In this document: piece after piece, positions 1 to 10,900 of the stretch
How the letters are laid out: each line of letters begins with the position of its first letter
Position numbering within the stretch: the stretch's first letter is position 1
NCBI RefSeq assembly: GCF_900098925.1
Contig: NZ_LT622359.1
Coordinates: forward strand, 412,152-476,151
DNA from: Bacillus massiliglaciei
GTDB lineage: Bacteria; Bacillota; Bacilli; Bacillales; DSM-1321
DNA: 64,000 nt
Direction of reading: 5' to 3'
Translations under genes and position numbers: made by a program
Notes under the pieces: generated by a model
What the model was told of the DNA's origin: nothing
Seen by the model: only the letters and a program-made list of their open reading frames with translations
The model's database searches: none

Positions 1-549
1 CGCCCGGCATGGGTGCAGTCTATAGGGTGAGAGTCCCGAACCATGAAGGCAGTAGTAATGGTTAGCTTAACGCAAGGGTGTCTGTGGTGACGCAGAATCT
101 GAAGGAAGCGAGCGGCAAACCTCCGGTCTGAGGAACACGAACTTCATATAAGGCTAGGTACCATTGGATGAGTTTGCACAACAAAACGAAGTCCTTACTG
201 CCGAAGGTGGTACAGAGTAAATGAAGCAGATAGATGGAGGGAAAGACTGTACTCTTACCCGGGGAGGTCTGATTGGAACGCCAAGTTCCCTTGGTAACCT
301 ATCCAGCGATGGACAGCTGAACAATCAGAAGTCAGCCGAGGTCATAGTACCATTCCAACTCGAGATGGAATGGGAAGGACTGAACTATTAGGAAGAACGA
401 GAACTAGGCATATAATTCCTGTATAGAAGCAGACAATCCGAAAGGACTTACTTGAAGGAGGAAGTGGTGAATTCCACAGGGGACTTCATGAGGGTGGAGC
501 AGGAATAACATAATTAGATTTCTACGTTCACGTCGAAAGGAAATATCAC

Positions 550-1809
550 ATGTTAATGGATCTGATTCTGTCACGGGAAAACTTAATAGAAGCACTTAAA
601 CGTGTGGAGAAGAACAAAGGGAGTCACGGCATAGATGGAATGTCCGTAAAATCCCTACGAAGACATCTCTATGAGAACTGGGAAACTCTTTGTGATTCAT
701 TAAGGGAAGGTACCTATCAACCTAACCCAGTCCGTCGAGTCGAAATCCCGAAACCGAACGGTGGAGTAAGATTACTAGGAATACCTACCGTGACAGACCG
801 GTTCATTCAACAGGCTATCGCCCAAGTTCTAACCCCACTTCTTGACCCAACCTTCTCAGAACATAGTTATGGGTTTAGACCAAATAGAAGAGGTCATGAT
901 GCGGTTCGTAAAGCAAGGGAATATATAAGTGAAGGTTATAGATGGGTGATTGACATGGACTTGGAGAAATTCTTTGATAGAGTCAATCATGATAAGTTAA
1001 TGGGGATATTAGCAAGTAGAATCCAAGACCGGCTGGTCTTGAAACTTATACGGAAATATCTCCAAGCAGGAATTATGATGAATGGTGTAGTCTATGATGC
1101 AGAAGAAGGAACACCACAAGGAGGTCCACTGAGCCCCCTTCTTTCGAATATCCTTTTGGATAAACTTGATAAAGAGTTAGAAAGGAGAGGTCACAAGTTT
1201 GTCCGCTACGCCGATGATTGTAATATTTACATGAAATCGAAGAAAGCTGGAGAACGAGTGATGAACTCAATTACATGCTTTATTGAGCAGAAATTAAAGC
1301 TCAAAGTAAATAGAGAAAAGTCAGCAGTTGATCGCCCGTGGAAACGAAAGTTTCTTGGCTTTAGCTTTACGGTCAATAAGAAACCGAAGGTTCGAATAGC
1401 CAATGAAAGTATTAAAAGGCTTAAGGCTAAAATACGGGAGTTAACCTCCCGTTCTAAACAAATTCCTATGGAAGTTAGAATCGAGAAACTAAATCAATAT
1501 CTAACGGGATGGTGTGGATATTTTGCATTGGCTGATACACCAAGTAAATTTAAAGAATTTGATGAGTGGATTAGACGGAGACTCCGTATGCTTGAATGGA
1601 AACAATGGAAGAAACCGAGGACAAGAGTAAGAAAACTCAAAGGTCTAGGTGTCCCTGACCAAAAGGCATATGAATGGGGAAACTCCAGAAAGAAATATTG
1701 GAGAATAGCCTGTAGTCCAATCTTACACAAAACCCTCAATAACTTGTATTGGAGTCACCGAGGGTTGAAAAGTTTATATAATCGATATGAATTTCTGCGT
1801 CAAACTTAA
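550..1809 (+). CDS. ltrA: Group II intron reverse transcriptase/maturase
   Basis: This 419-residue multifunctional intron protein copies intron RNA into DNA and helps the RNA splice. The N-terminal RT domain shows the conserved block PNGGVRLLGIPTVTDRFIQQ and the YADD active site (Y220-D223), followed by the maturase (domain X) helices. The protein ends at about the length of endonuclease-less forms. No C-terminal HNH zinc or histidine cluster is visible, so target entry would not use an own endonuclease. ATG at 550 follows an AAAGGA site at good distance. It is intact and lies inside the intron, so its expression depends on the host transcript or an internal promoter. Confidence 0.95.
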   Translation: MLMDLILSRENLIEALKRVEKNKGSHGIDGMSVKSLRRHLYENWETLCDSLREGTYQPNPVRRVEIPKPNGGVRLLGIPTVTDRFIQQAIAQVLTPLLDPTFSEHSYGFRPNRRGHDAVRKAREYISEGYRWVIDMDLEKFFDRVNHDKLMGILASRIQDRLVLKLIRKYLQAGIMMNGVVYDAEEGTPQGGPLSPLLSNILLDKLDKELERRGHKFVRYADDCNIYMKSKKAGERVMNSITCFIEQKLKLKVNREKSAVDRPWKRKFLGFSFTVNKKPKVRIANESIKRLKAKIRELTSRSKQIPMEVRIEKLNQYLTGWCGYFALADTPSKFKEFDEWIRRRLRMLEWKQWKKPRTRVRKLKGLGVPDQKAYEWGNSRKKYWRIACSPILHKTLNNLYWSHRGLKSLYNRYEFLRQT

Positions 1810-1810
1810 T

Positions 1811-1883
1811 GGAACCGCCGTATACCGAACGGTACGTACGGTGGTGTGAGAGGTCGGGGGTTAATCACCCCCTCCTACTCGAT
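1811..1883 (+). ncRNA. Group II intron domains V and VI
   Basis: Just after the maturase stop, a 34-nt hairpin (about 1813-1845) pairs ACCGCCGTA with TACGGTGGT around a GAAC tetraloop. This is the shape of catalytic domain V. A second G/C-rich hairpin (GGGGG..CCCCC, 1856-1872) then leads into TCCTACTCGAT, the likely domain VI branch-point arm and intron 3' end. Exact boundaries are inferred. Confidence 0.75.
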
Positions 1884-1992
1884 TGCCTAATATCTTAATA
1901 ACTGAAATATGTATCGTTTTATACCAGATTAGATATTAGATTATTTTTAATATAATTATTATTCTTTAAAGAATAAATTTTCAGAAAAAATA

Positions 1993-2020
1993 TTGTAAAA
2001 TAGACATAATGATGTAATAA
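1993..2020 (+). promoter_or_regulatory. Possible sigma-A promoter of the dpp operon
   Basis: TTGTAA (1993-1998), a 16-nt spacer and TAATAA (2015-2020) lie 43 bp upstream of the first ABC gene in AT-rich DNA. It is the best match in the 180-bp gap after the intron, but such matches are common in AT-rich sequence. Confidence 0.35.
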
Positions 2021-2063
2021 TTAGTAAAACTATATCAGTGATTCACCATGAAGGAAGTGAAAC

Positions 2064-3068
2064 ATGAATAGGCCAATTATAGAAGTGAAGAAACTTAACA
2101 CGAGTTTTCGCACGGAAGAGGGAGAGATCCCGGTGGTTAACTCGATAGATTTTCATGTCAATCCTGGGGAAGTATTGGGTGTTGTAGGCGAATCAGGCTG
2201 CGGAAAGAGTGTCACCTCTTTATCCATTATGGGATTGCTGCCTAAGCAGACAGGAAAAATTGAAGGTGAAATTCTTTTTAATGGAAAAAATATTGCCAAT
2301 GCTTCAGAAGCGCTAATGCGGAAAATTAGGGGCAATGAGATAGGAATGATCTTCCAAGAGCCGATGACGAGTCTAAACCCAGTTTTTACAATAGGAGAAC
2401 AGCTGATTGAATCGCTTCGCATACATAGAAAATGGGATAAAAAACAGGCCCGAAAGAAAGCTGTTGAAATGCTTAAAATGGTCGGCCTTGGACGGGCTGA
2501 AGAGCTTATGAAGGAATATCCTCATCAACTGTCCGGCGGGATGAGGCAAAGAGTAATGATTGCGATGGCGATGATATGCGACCCAAAGCTATTGATAGCA
2601 GATGAGCCGACAACTGCCCTGGATGTAACAATACAGGCACAGATTCTCGAGCTCATGAAAAAGTTAAACCAAGATACGGAGACAGCAATCATGATGATTA
2701 CACATGATTTGGGTGTGGTAGCTCAAATGTGTCAGAGAATCATCGTTATGTATGCAGGGAGGATTGTGGAAGAAGGGTCCGTGCAAACGATTTTCCAAAA
2801 TCCGAAGCATCCTTATACAATTGGGCTGATTCAATCTATACCGGATATGAGGACAAAAAAGGACAGGCTCTATTCCATACCGGGCAATGTGCCAAAGCCA
2901 AGTGCTAAACAGCTTGGCTGCCAGTTTGCTCCGCGCTGTGAGCATGCTATGGAGCAATGCCTGAGCAAGACTCCGGACCTGAAGGATTTTGAAGACGGGC
3001 AGAGAGTGCGATGCTGGCTGTATGAAGAGGGGAAAGGGGCAGCGAGGCATGAATCAAACATTAGTTAA
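2064..3068 (+). CDS. dppD: Dipeptide/oligopeptide ABC transporter ATPase, DppD/OppD type
   Basis: This 334-residue ATPase is one of two that power a peptide importer at the cytoplasmic face of the membrane. It has a Walker A (GESGCGKS), an ABC signature (LSGGMRQR), a Walker B ([12 protein letters not shown]) and the C-terminal oligopeptide-family extension with the Cys-containing CQFAPRC segment. GGAAGTGA precedes the ATG. It is the first gene of a D-F-A-B-C operon, the order of the B. subtilis app operon. Its stop overlaps the next start by 20 bp, implying coupled translation. The substrate is inferred from the receptor gene downstream. Confidence 0.93.
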   Translation: MNRPIIEVKKLNTSFRTEEGEIPVVNSIDFHVNPGEVLGVVGESGCGKSVTSLSIMGLLPKQTGKIEGEILFNGKNIANASEALMRKIRGNEIGMIFQEPMTSLNPVFTIGEQLIESLRIHRKWDKKQARKKAVEMLKMVGLGRAEELMKEYPHQLSGGMRQRVMIAMAMICDPKLLIADEPTTALDVTIQAQILELMKKLNQDTETAIMMITHDLGVVAQMCQRIIVMYAGRIVEEGSVQTIFQNPKHPYTIGLIQSIPDMRTKKDRLYSIPGNVPKPSAKQLGCQFAPRCEHAMEQCLSKTPDLKDFEDGQRVRCWLYEEGKGAARHESNIS

Positions 3069-4017
3069 AGTTGAAAATTTAAAGAAGCATTTCCCGATCA
3101 AGGGAGGAGTTCTTGGGAAGACAGTTGGTGAAGTGAAAGCAGTTGACGGCTTATCCTTTTCCATTCAAAAAGGGGAGACCTTGGGATTGGTGGGGGAAAG
3201 CGGCTGCGGTAAATCAACGACAGGAAGGCTGCTGCTCAGACTTCTGGAGCCAAGTGATGGGAAGGTATATTTTGAAGGACAGGATATAACAAGCCTGTCC
3301 GCTTCTGAAATGAGAAAGAAAAGAAGGGAAATGCAAATGGTCTTCCAGGATCCATTTGCATCTTTGAATCCCCGTCATACTGTGGAAAAAATTCTTGAAG
3401 AACCGCTGATTGTACATGGAATGAAGAGTAAGGCAGAACGTAAGCAGCGCGTTAAGGAACTGCTTGAGGTAGTTGGTCTGAGCAGTTACCATGCAAAGCG
3501 CTACCCGCATCAATTCAGCGGAGGGCAGCGCCAGAGAATTGGCATTGCAAGGGCATTGGCAGTTAATCCGAAATTAATTATAGCGGATGAGCCTGTATCG
3601 GCTCTTGATGTTTCCATACAGGCACAAGTGTTGAACCTTCTGCAGGATTTACAGGAAGAGTTTGATCTCACTTATCTATTTATTGCTCATGATTTAGGGG
3701 TTGTGCGTCACATATCTGACCGGGTAGGCGTGATGTACCTCGGCCATATTGTCGAACTCTCGGAAAGTGAGGAATTATATGAGAACCCGCTGCATCCTTA
3801 TACACAAGCTCTTCTGTCAGCCGTACCGATACCGGATGTAGAGTATGAGGGGAATCGGGTTGTTCTGGAAGGTGATGTTCCGAGTCCTTCCAATCCGCCG
3901 GCAGGCTGCCCGTTCCATACAAGGTGTCCGAAAGCGATGGATGTTTGCAGTGCAGTGAAGCCGCCTCTTGCGGAGCATGAATCAGGTCACTACGTCGCTT
4001 GCCACTTATATACGTGA
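3049..4017 (+). CDS. dppF: Dipeptide/oligopeptide ABC transporter ATPase, DppF/OppF type
   Basis: This is the second ATPase of the importer, 322 residues from ATG 3049. I prefer this start to an in-frame ATG at 2989 because GGGGAAAGGGG lies just upstream and the conserved family sequence begins at [11 protein letters not shown]. The Walker A is GESGCGKST, the signature is [15 protein letters not shown], and the Walker B is [12 protein letters not shown]. The C-terminal region has the oligopeptide-family Cys pattern (CPFHTRC). It overlaps dppD by 20 bp and is followed 42 bp later by the receptor gene. It is expected to form the DF heterodimer under permeases B and C. Confidence 0.93.
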   Translation: MNQTLVKVENLKKHFPIKGGVLGKTVGEVKAVDGLSFSIQKGETLGLVGESGCGKSTTGRLLLRLLEPSDGKVYFEGQDITSLSASEMRKKRREMQMVFQDPFASLNPRHTVEKILEEPLIVHGMKSKAERKQRVKELLEVVGLSSYHAKRYPHQFSGGQRQRIGIARALAVNPKLIIADEPVSALDVSIQAQVLNLLQDLQEEFDLTYLFIAHDLGVVRHISDRVGVMYLGHIVELSESEELYENPLHPYTQALLSAVPIPDVEYEGNRVVLEGDVPSPSNPPAGCPFHTRCPKAMDVCSAVKPPLAEHESGHYVACHLYT

Positions 4018-4059
4018 AAGTGATGTATACATAAATTTGAATAATTAGGGGGAAATGCT

Positions 4060-5667
4060 TTGAAAAAGACATTATCGTTATTATTAACGAGTATCCTTGC
4101 CATTTCGCTTGCGTTGGCCGGCTGTTCGTCTTCCGAAACAGGAGGGAGCGGCGGCAAGAGCAGTGAAAAAGGCGGCGGAGTTTTAATTTATGGTAAAGGC
4201 GGCGATGCGGTCGGACTGGATCCAGCCACTGTAACAGATGGGGAATCTTTCATTGTCACAGAACAAATTATGGATACCCTTGTAAATTATGAGGAAGACA
4301 GCATGGAAATTACGGAAGGACTTGCTGAAAAGTGGGAGATTTCAGATGATAATAAAACGTATACATTCCATTTGCGTCAAGGAGTGAAATTTCATGATGG
4401 CACGGATTTCAACGCAGAGGCAGTCGTGAAGAACTTCCAGCGTTGGGCAAAGAGCCATGATGAAGCAAAATTTGCTTATTATCCATCGATGTTTGGCGGT
4501 TTTGAAGGAGATGAAGGGCATGTAATCAAAGAGGTAAAAGCGACAGATGAAAATACAGTAGTATTTACTTTGACGCGTCCTCAAGCTCCATTCCTGAAAA
4601 ATTTGGCGATGAGCCCGTTTGCAATCGGAAGTCCGACAGCATTTGAAAAAGATGCAGAGAAGTTTACGAAAGAGCCGGTGGGAACGGGACCATTTAAGTT
4701 TAAGTCATGGAAACAAGGCGATACCATCGAAGTAGTGAAGAATGAAGATTACTGGAGAGAGGGCTATCCGAAATTAGACGGTGTTACGTTCAAAGTTATT
4801 AAAGATAACTCAGCCCGCCTGAATGCATTGATCAAAGGGGAAATTGACTTGATGGATGGATTAAATCCAAGTGATATCAGCAAGGTCAAAGGGGACAGCG
4901 ATCTTCAATTAATTGAACGTCCGTCCATGAACGTTGGCTACCTTGGTTTCAATGTTGAAAAGGAACCGTTTAATAATAAAGAGGTGCGGCAAGCTGTTTC
5001 TCATTTGATTAATAAGCAAGAAATCATTGATACCTTCTTCGAAGGGACTGCAGACCCTGCGAAGAACCCGATCCCGCCTTCTATCAGCGGATTCAATGAT
5101 AGTATAGAAGATTATGATTACGATGTTGAAAAGGCAAAAGAACTGCTGAAGAAAGCAGGTTACGAAGATGGTTTTGATATGGAGCTTTGGGCTATGCCGG
5201 TCCCTCGTCCATATATGCCAAATGGACAAAAAGTAGCTGAAGCGATTCAGGCAAGCTTGAAACAAGTAAATATCAATGCAGAAATCAAAACATTTGAATG
5301 GGGAGCATATCTAGAAAAAGTTCAGGCAGGAGAAGCTCAATCATTTATGATGGGCTGGACTGGTGACAATGGAGATGCTGACAACTTCATTTATACGCTG
5401 CTTGATAAAGATAACATTGGTTCGAATAACTATGCACGCTATGCCAATGACGAGGTTCATGATCTATTGATTAAAGCCCAGTCAACACCGGATGAAGAAG
5501 AACGCAATAAGCTTTATGAAGAAGCACAAGTAATCATTCATGATGAAGCACCTTGGGTTCCGCTTGTATATTCTAAGCCTCAGCTGGCTGGATCTAAAGC
5601 TGTGAAAGGATTTGTGCCGCATCCAAAAGGTTCGCAATCCTTTGAAAATACTTCTTTAGATAATTAA
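4060..5667 (+). CDS. dppA: Peptide-binding lipoprotein, DppA-like
   Basis: A 535-residue receptor lipoprotein (SBP family 5) that delivers ligand to the permease. The TTG start sits behind AGGGGGA. A lipoprotein signal ends in LALAGC, so Cys22 should be lipidated and the protein anchored outside the membrane. DppA-type landmarks include the WAMPV-RPY-PN block, FEWGAYLEKVQAGE, and GWTGDNGDADNF. These match E. coli DppA more closely than OppA, suggesting dipeptides or a similar small ligand. The ligand itself is inferred. A hairpin directly after the stop separates it from the permease genes, a common way to make more receptor than permease. Confidence 0.92.
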   Translation: MKKTLSLLLTSILAISLALAGCSSSETGGSGGKSSEKGGGVLIYGKGGDAVGLDPATVTDGESFIVTEQIMDTLVNYEEDSMEITEGLAEKWEISDDNKTYTFHLRQGVKFHDGTDFNAEAVVKNFQRWAKSHDEAKFAYYPSMFGGFEGDEGHVIKEVKATDENTVVFTLTRPQAPFLKNLAMSPFAIGSPTAFEKDAEKFTKEPVGTGPFKFKSWKQGDTIEVVKNEDYWREGYPKLDGVTFKVIKDNSARLNALIKGEIDLMDGLNPSDISKVKGDSDLQLIERPSMNVGYLGFNVEKEPFNNKEVRQAVSHLINKQEIIDTFFEGTADPAKNPIPPSISGFNDSIEDYDYDVEKAKELLKKAGYEDGFDMELWAMPVPRPYMPNGQKVAEAIQASLKQVNINAEIKTFEWGAYLEKVQAGEAQSFMMGWTGDNGDADNFIYTLLDKDNIGSNNYARYANDEVHDLLIKAQSTPDEEERNKLYEEAQVIIHDEAPWVPLVYSKPQLAGSKAVKGFVPHPKGSQSFENTSLDN

Positions 5668-5672
5668 TTTAT

Positions 5673-5712
5673 ACAAACGGGGAGTATGGCTCCATCCATG
5701 CTTCCCGTTTGT
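5673..5712 (+). terminator. Hairpin between receptor and permease genes
   Basis: ACAAACGGGGAG at the left arm pairs with CTTCCCGTTTGT at the right arm, followed by TATTCCTTTTT. It probably terminates a fraction of transcripts after the receptor gene, since the co-directional permease genes follow within 70 bp. Confidence 0.75.
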
Positions 5713-5777
5713 TATTCCTTTTTGAACACTAAAGAATCATGCATTATATGTTTTGACAGAAAGCAGGTGAAGGTCTT

Positions 5778-6782
5778 TTGTTTTCTTATACAATACGGCG
5801 TTTAGGCTCACTAGTCCCTGTCTTATTAGGGATGGCATTTATCGTGTTTATGATGATTCGGGCAATACCCGGTAATCCTGCCCAAATTATTTTAGGACAG
5901 CAAGCCACAAAAGAAGCAGTAGCAGCAATGACTAAGGAGCTGGGGCTTGATCAGCCGTGGTTCATTCAATTTGGATCTTATTTAAAAGGACTTCTGACAG
6001 GAGACCTGGGAGTGTCATTGAAAACGAGAACACCAATTACTGATGAAATATGGCCCTATTTGGCCGCTACATTGGAGCTGGCTCTCGTTGCGATGATAAT
6101 AGCTATCGTAATTGGCGTCAATGCGGGCATCATTTCAGCCTGGTTCCAAAATTCCTGGTTTGATTATGCGGCCATGATCATCGCTTTAATCGGCGTGTCC
6201 ATGCCAATCTTTTGGCTGGGGCTGATGGAACAATACTTGGTTGCAATTCACTGGGACTTGCTTCCGACAACAGGCCGGGATAATATCCGGGATCCTGTAG
6301 CAGCGGTGACCGGTCTATATTTAATAGACACCCTGGTAAATGGGCGCGTTGATCAATTTTTTGAAGTGATTAAGCATCTAATCTTGCCCGGTATCGCTTT
6401 GGCGACGATTCCAATGGCCATTATTGCCCGAATGACTCGATCATCGATGCTTGAAGTTATGCGTTCTGATTTTATAAGGACTGCCCGTGCCAAAGGAATG
6501 AAGATGTTCTGGGTTGTGTATAAGCATTCCCTCAGAAATGCTTTAATCCCTGTTGTCACAGTCATCGGTCTTCAAACTGGACTGCTGCTGGGCGGGGCGA
6601 TCCTGACGGAGACGATTTTTGGCTGGCCGGGAATCGGAACTTATATTTATGAAGCAATCAATTATCGGGATTATCCCGTCATTCAGTCTGGGATTTTGGT
6701 TATTGCATTTTTATTTGTCATGATTAACTTGATTGTTGACTTGCTGTATGCAGCTATCGATCCAAGGATTAAGTATAAATAA
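5778..6782 (+). CDS. dppB: Peptide ABC transporter permease, DppB type
   Basis: A 334-residue integral membrane subunit of the importer. It starts with TTG after an AGGTGAAGG site. The N-terminal segment MFSYTIRRLGSLVPVLLGMAFIVFMM is typical of DppB/OppB, and several further hydrophobic helices follow. The EAA loop that contacts the ATPases is visible as RTARAKGM. It ends LLYAAIDPRIKY, a typical DppB terminus. Gene C starts 12 bp after its stop. It is slightly longer than many family members because of a loop around residues 160-190. Confidence 0.93.
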   Translation: MFSYTIRRLGSLVPVLLGMAFIVFMMIRAIPGNPAQIILGQQATKEAVAAMTKELGLDQPWFIQFGSYLKGLLTGDLGVSLKTRTPITDEIWPYLAATLELALVAMIIAIVIGVNAGIISAWFQNSWFDYAAMIIALIGVSMPIFWLGLMEQYLVAIHWDLLPTTGRDNIRDPVAAVTGLYLIDTLVNGRVDQFFEVIKHLILPGIALATIPMAIIARMTRSSMLEVMRSDFIRTARAKGMKMFWVVYKHSLRNALIPVVTVIGLQTGLLLGGAILTETIFGWPGIGTYIYEAINYRDYPVIQSGILVIAFLFVMINLIVDLLYAAIDPRIKYK

Positions 6783-6794
6783 GGAGGGGAAAGT

Positions 6795-7697
6795 ATGCCT
6801 GAAGTTGTAACGAATACACCGCCGCTCATACCTCCTCAAGCGGCAGAGGAAAAGGCCGTATCGCCATGGAAAGAGGGATGGAAAAATTTCAAGAAAAACA
6901 AGATAGCGCTGGTTGGGCTTTGCATTGTCCTGTTTTTTATCCTGTTGGCTATTTTTGCTCCATTGATTGCCCCGCATCCATATGATGTGCAGAAGCTCAG
7001 TGAGAAGCATCTTGCCCCATCTGCTGACCATTGGTTTGGAACGGATGAATTTGGCCGTGATATATTAAGCCGAATTATCTATGGTTCGCGGCTTTCATTA
7101 TGGGTTGGTTTTTTATCTGTTGCAGGGTCGGTCGTAGTGGGATCATTCCTGGGGATTATTGCCGGATACTATGGCAAAATCATAGATACAGTCATTTCCC
7201 GGATTTTTGATATTATCCTGGCTTTTCCAAGCATCCTGCTGGCGATTGCCGTTGTTGCTGTCTTGGGACCGTCGTTAAGAAATGCATTGATTGCCATTGC
7301 AATTATTAATGTTCCTACTTTTGGAAGGCTGCTCCGTTCAAGAGTATTATCTGTTAAAGAAGAGGAATTCGTAACCGCAGCGAAGGCGATTGGGATGACT
7401 GATGCACGAATTCTTGTCCATCATATTCTTCCTAACAGTCTTGCCCCTATCATTGTTCAAGGCACCTTGGCGATCGCTACCGCCATTATTGAATGCGCAG
7501 CACTTGGTTTCCTGGGGCTCGGAGCACAGCCTCCTACACCGGAATGGGGGAAAATGCTGGCAGATTCTCGGGAATTTATCATTGAAGCACCTTGGACTGT
7601 GCTTTTTCCGGGACTGGCGATCATGCTGACCGTTTTAGGCTTTAACCTAATGGGAGATGGGCTGCGTGACGCACTTGACCCTCGAATGAAAAATTAA
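6795..7697 (+). CDS. dppC: Peptide ABC transporter permease, DppC type
   Basis: A 300-residue second permease subunit. A cytoplasmic N-terminus (about 30 residues) leads into WKNFKKNKIALVGL and the first membrane helix, as is typical of DppC/OppC. HWFGTDEFGRDILSRIIYGSR is the family hallmark, and the EAA-loop region contains TAAKAIGM. AAGGAGGGGAAAGT precedes the ATG, 12 bp after dppB. It is the last gene of the operon and is followed by a strong hairpin at 7759. Confidence 0.93.
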   Translation: MPEVVTNTPPLIPPQAAEEKAVSPWKEGWKNFKKNKIALVGLCIVLFFILLAIFAPLIAPHPYDVQKLSEKHLAPSADHWFGTDEFGRDILSRIIYGSRLSLWVGFLSVAGSVVVGSFLGIIAGYYGKIIDTVISRIFDIILAFPSILLAIAVVAVLGPSLRNALIAIAIINVPTFGRLLRSRVLSVKEEEFVTAAKAIGMTDARILVHHILPNSLAPIIVQGTLAIATAIIECAALGFLGLGAQPPTPEWGKMLADSREFIIEAPWTVLFPGLAIMLTVLGFNLMGDGLRDALDPRMKN

Positions 7698-7758
7698 AAT
7701 GGCATTGCCGTTGAAAAGAGAAGAGAAAGACTCTCTTTTATCTATTCCATCATACTCT

Positions 7759-7788
7759 GAGGCCTGCTGATGTTCAGCAGGCCTCTTT
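7759..7788 (+). terminator. Terminator of the dpp operon
   Basis: A perfect 12-bp stem, GAGGCCTGCTGA with TCAGCAGGCCTC, around TGT and followed by TTT. A weaker hairpin with AAGAG/CTCTT arms lies just before it at about 7716-7738. Confidence 0.9.
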
Positions 7789-7957
7789 GCTATGGGTCTA
7801 TCAGCAGAGGTTTTTATAGAAAAATAATAGATTTAGCCTAGTAGATTATAAGAGGGGCAGGGACTTTTTGTCCTTAAACATTTCAGGTAAATTGTGGTAT
7901 TTTTAATTATAGGTAAATAATTCTAAAAATTCAAACATTGAAAGGGAGGAAAAATCC

Positions 7958-10900
7958 TTGTTTAAACGCAGCTTGTCTATTTTCGCCATCATTATGCTCG
8001 TATTTACGGCAAGCGTTTCCGCAGCTGCTCCGCTTTCTAAAGAACCAACTGGCAGTACGGACGCGGGAAAGAAAAACAGTAAGATCACTCAGCTAAAGAA
8101 AGAAGAGCTGGACAAAAAGTATAAGAGTGATGATGAGGTCCGGGTTGTGGTAGAACTGCAGGAGGCCCCGGCAATAGAATATGCAACTAAAAAGGGCAAG
8201 CGGTATAAGGATTTACCGAAAGCAAAGAAAAAAGAATTAAAAGCACAAAAGCTGGAAAGACAGAAAAAAGTAAAAGCGAAAGTAAAAGAAAAGAAAATCG
8301 GGTTTAAAGAGCTTGAGAACTTTACAACTGTAGTTAATGGTTTCAGTGCTGAAATGAAATATGGAAAAATTGTTGAGATTGAATCGATCCCTGAGGTCTC
8401 TGCCGTACATATTGTAAATGAATATGAGCGTCCTAAGGATAAGCCGGATATGATCTATAGCAAAGAACTGGTGCAGGCACAGGAGGCATGGAGAGATTAT
8501 GGGTATACAGGGGAAGGGATGGTTGTCGGGATTATTGATACAGGAATCGACCCTTCTCACAGGGATATGGTATTAAGTAATGAAGAGGAAGCTGAGCTGA
8601 CTGAGAGTGAAGTGTATGCCTTGAAGGAAACAGACGGCCTGAGAGGAAACTATTATACCGACAAAGTGCCATATGGATATAACTATATGGATGATAATGA
8701 AGAAATTCTGGATTTGGGAGAAGGCGCTTCTATGCATGGAATGCATGTTGGCGGAACGGTAGCTGCCAACGGAGATGAAGAAAACGGGGGCATCAAAGGT
8801 GTCGCACCTGAGGCCCAGCTCCTTGCCCTGAAGGTATTCGGGAATGATCAGGATGAGCAGACAACATGGGGAGATATCTATATTAAGGCAATCGATGAGG
8901 CCATTGTACTCGGTGCAGATGTACTGAATATGAGCTTGGGCTCCACAGCAGGATTTGTATCACCTGAAGATCCTGAACAGCAGGCTGTTGCAAGGGCTGT
9001 TGATAATGGGATATTAATGTCGATTTCCTCTGGGAATTCAGCGCATTTTGGAAACGGATTTGCAAACCCGGATACAGAAAATCCAGATATAGGTGTAGCG
9101 GGCACTCCCGGACTTGCCTACGATTCTTTGCAGGTAGCCTCCCTTGAAAACAGCTTTTTGGATTTGGATGCTGTTACATACACTGTTAACGGAGAGACGT
9201 CTAAAGCCCCTTATATGTCTGCAAGCAGTGTGCATCCTAATTCCTTGGAGGAAAAGGTCTATGAACTGGCCTATGCAGGCATAGGTACACCTGAAGAGCT
9301 GGAACAGGCTAATGTCAAAGGGAAGTTTGCTTTAATTCAGCGGGGCACTCTCGCATTTACAGAAAAAGCCCTGAATGCTCAGGCAGCAGGAGCAGCAGGT
9401 GTCATCATTTACAATAATGCTGATGGATTTATATCGATGGTCACTGATCCAAATATCGTGATTCCGCAGCTTTTCATGCTGAAGGCAGACGGAGATCAGC
9501 TGCAGCAGGCCTTAGCTGCCGGTGAGAAAGTTACGGTAACCTTCAATGGAGAGAAGACGAAGGCGGCTAACCCGGAAGCTGGGAAAATGAGTTCGTTCAC
9601 TTCATGGGGAACAGCACCTAACTTGGACTTCAAGCCGGAGATCACGGCACCCGGCGGTCAGATTTATTCAACGCTCAATGATGACAAGTATGGCATGATG
9701 AGCGGGACATCTATGGCGGCTCCGCATGTTTCCGGAGGAGCAGCGCTGGTGCTGGAAAGAGCAGATCAAGAATTTAAGCTGGAAGGCTTCGATCGCGTAA
9801 ATTTAGCTAAAAACCTTATGATGAATACCTCCCAGCCGCTGATTGATAAGGGAATCGTGAATGAAGCCTTAGAATGGGACATCCCCTATTCTCCTCGCCG
9901 GCAGGGAGCCGGTGTGATGCAGCTGCACTCGGCCCTTTCAACTCCTGTTGTCGTTACAGAGGCTGATAAAAAGGAAGCAAAAGTAGCTTTAAAAGAAGTG
10001 GGAAATACGTTCAGCTTTACCTTGAAGGCTGAAAACCTCAGCGGCAAACCAGTGGAATACGATGTAGCTGGAAACGTACAAACGGATTTTGCCATCGAAG
10101 GACAATTGGGCTATTTAGCTAATGAATTGGAGGCACAAAAAATTATCGGTGCCACGATTCAAATCAATGGCTCTGATAAAAAAACGATTGAGGTTCCGGC
10201 AAATGGGTCAGTCACGTTCAAAGTGGATGTCGACCTGTCAAAAGCAAAAGTTCTTGGGGATGATTTAGAAACCCAGGTTCCAATTGACTCTGTTTTCCCA
10301 AATGGCTACTTTGTTGAAGGATATGTTACGTTAACCGACCCGGCTGACACAAATCCAGAACTAAATGTTCCCTATGAAGGTTTCAAAGGGAAATGGGATA
10401 AAGCTCCAATTCTAGACGAAACCAAATATGATAAAGAGTCGTTCTATGGAATGGGTGGTATGGTCACGACCATTGATACAAATACTTTCGATTATCTTGG
10501 CTATGATCCGGTTGCCCAGACGTTCAACAGCAAGTTCATTGCCATTTCTCCGAATAATGACGGAGTGCAGGACGATCTGATTCCGGTCATGTCTTTCCTA
10601 AGAAATGCAGAAAGTGTTGAGTACAGTATTTTGGATGCGGCGGGACGCTCATTAAGAAAAATTAGGACCGACCAGTTTGTTACCAAGGATTATTATGATG
10701 AAGGAAGAGGCAGTTACTACAGCATTCTGGAGAACAGCAGATGGGATGGGAAAATCAATAATCAAACGGCCAAAGACGGGTACTATTATTATGAAATCAG
10801 AGCTTTACTTGATTATGATGGTGCAGAATGGCAGACTTATAAATTTCCTGTGAAGGTTGATACTGCTGCCCCTTCTTTAAAAGCAGTGAAACAAGGCGAT

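Larger units (their letters stand above)
1..1883 (+). mobile_element. Group II intron, lacking only its extreme 5' end
   Basis: A structured RNA of about 550 nt precedes a reverse transcriptase gene, and compact domain V/VI-like hairpins follow it. This is the usual plan of a bacterial group II intron with its ORF in domain IV. The window opens with CGCCCGGCATGGGTGCAGTC. Introns of this type usually start GTGCG, so I infer only about three bases are missing upstream. The 3' end is placed at the CTACTCGAT motif near 1883. The exon context upstream is not visible; downstream lies AT-rich intergenic DNA before the dpp operon. All retained parts look intact, so it may be mobile. Confidence 0.85.

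Noticed and set aside
2989-3048. Earlier ATG for dppF.
   Set aside because: No ribosome site there, and the family sequence starts at 3049 behind a G-rich site.
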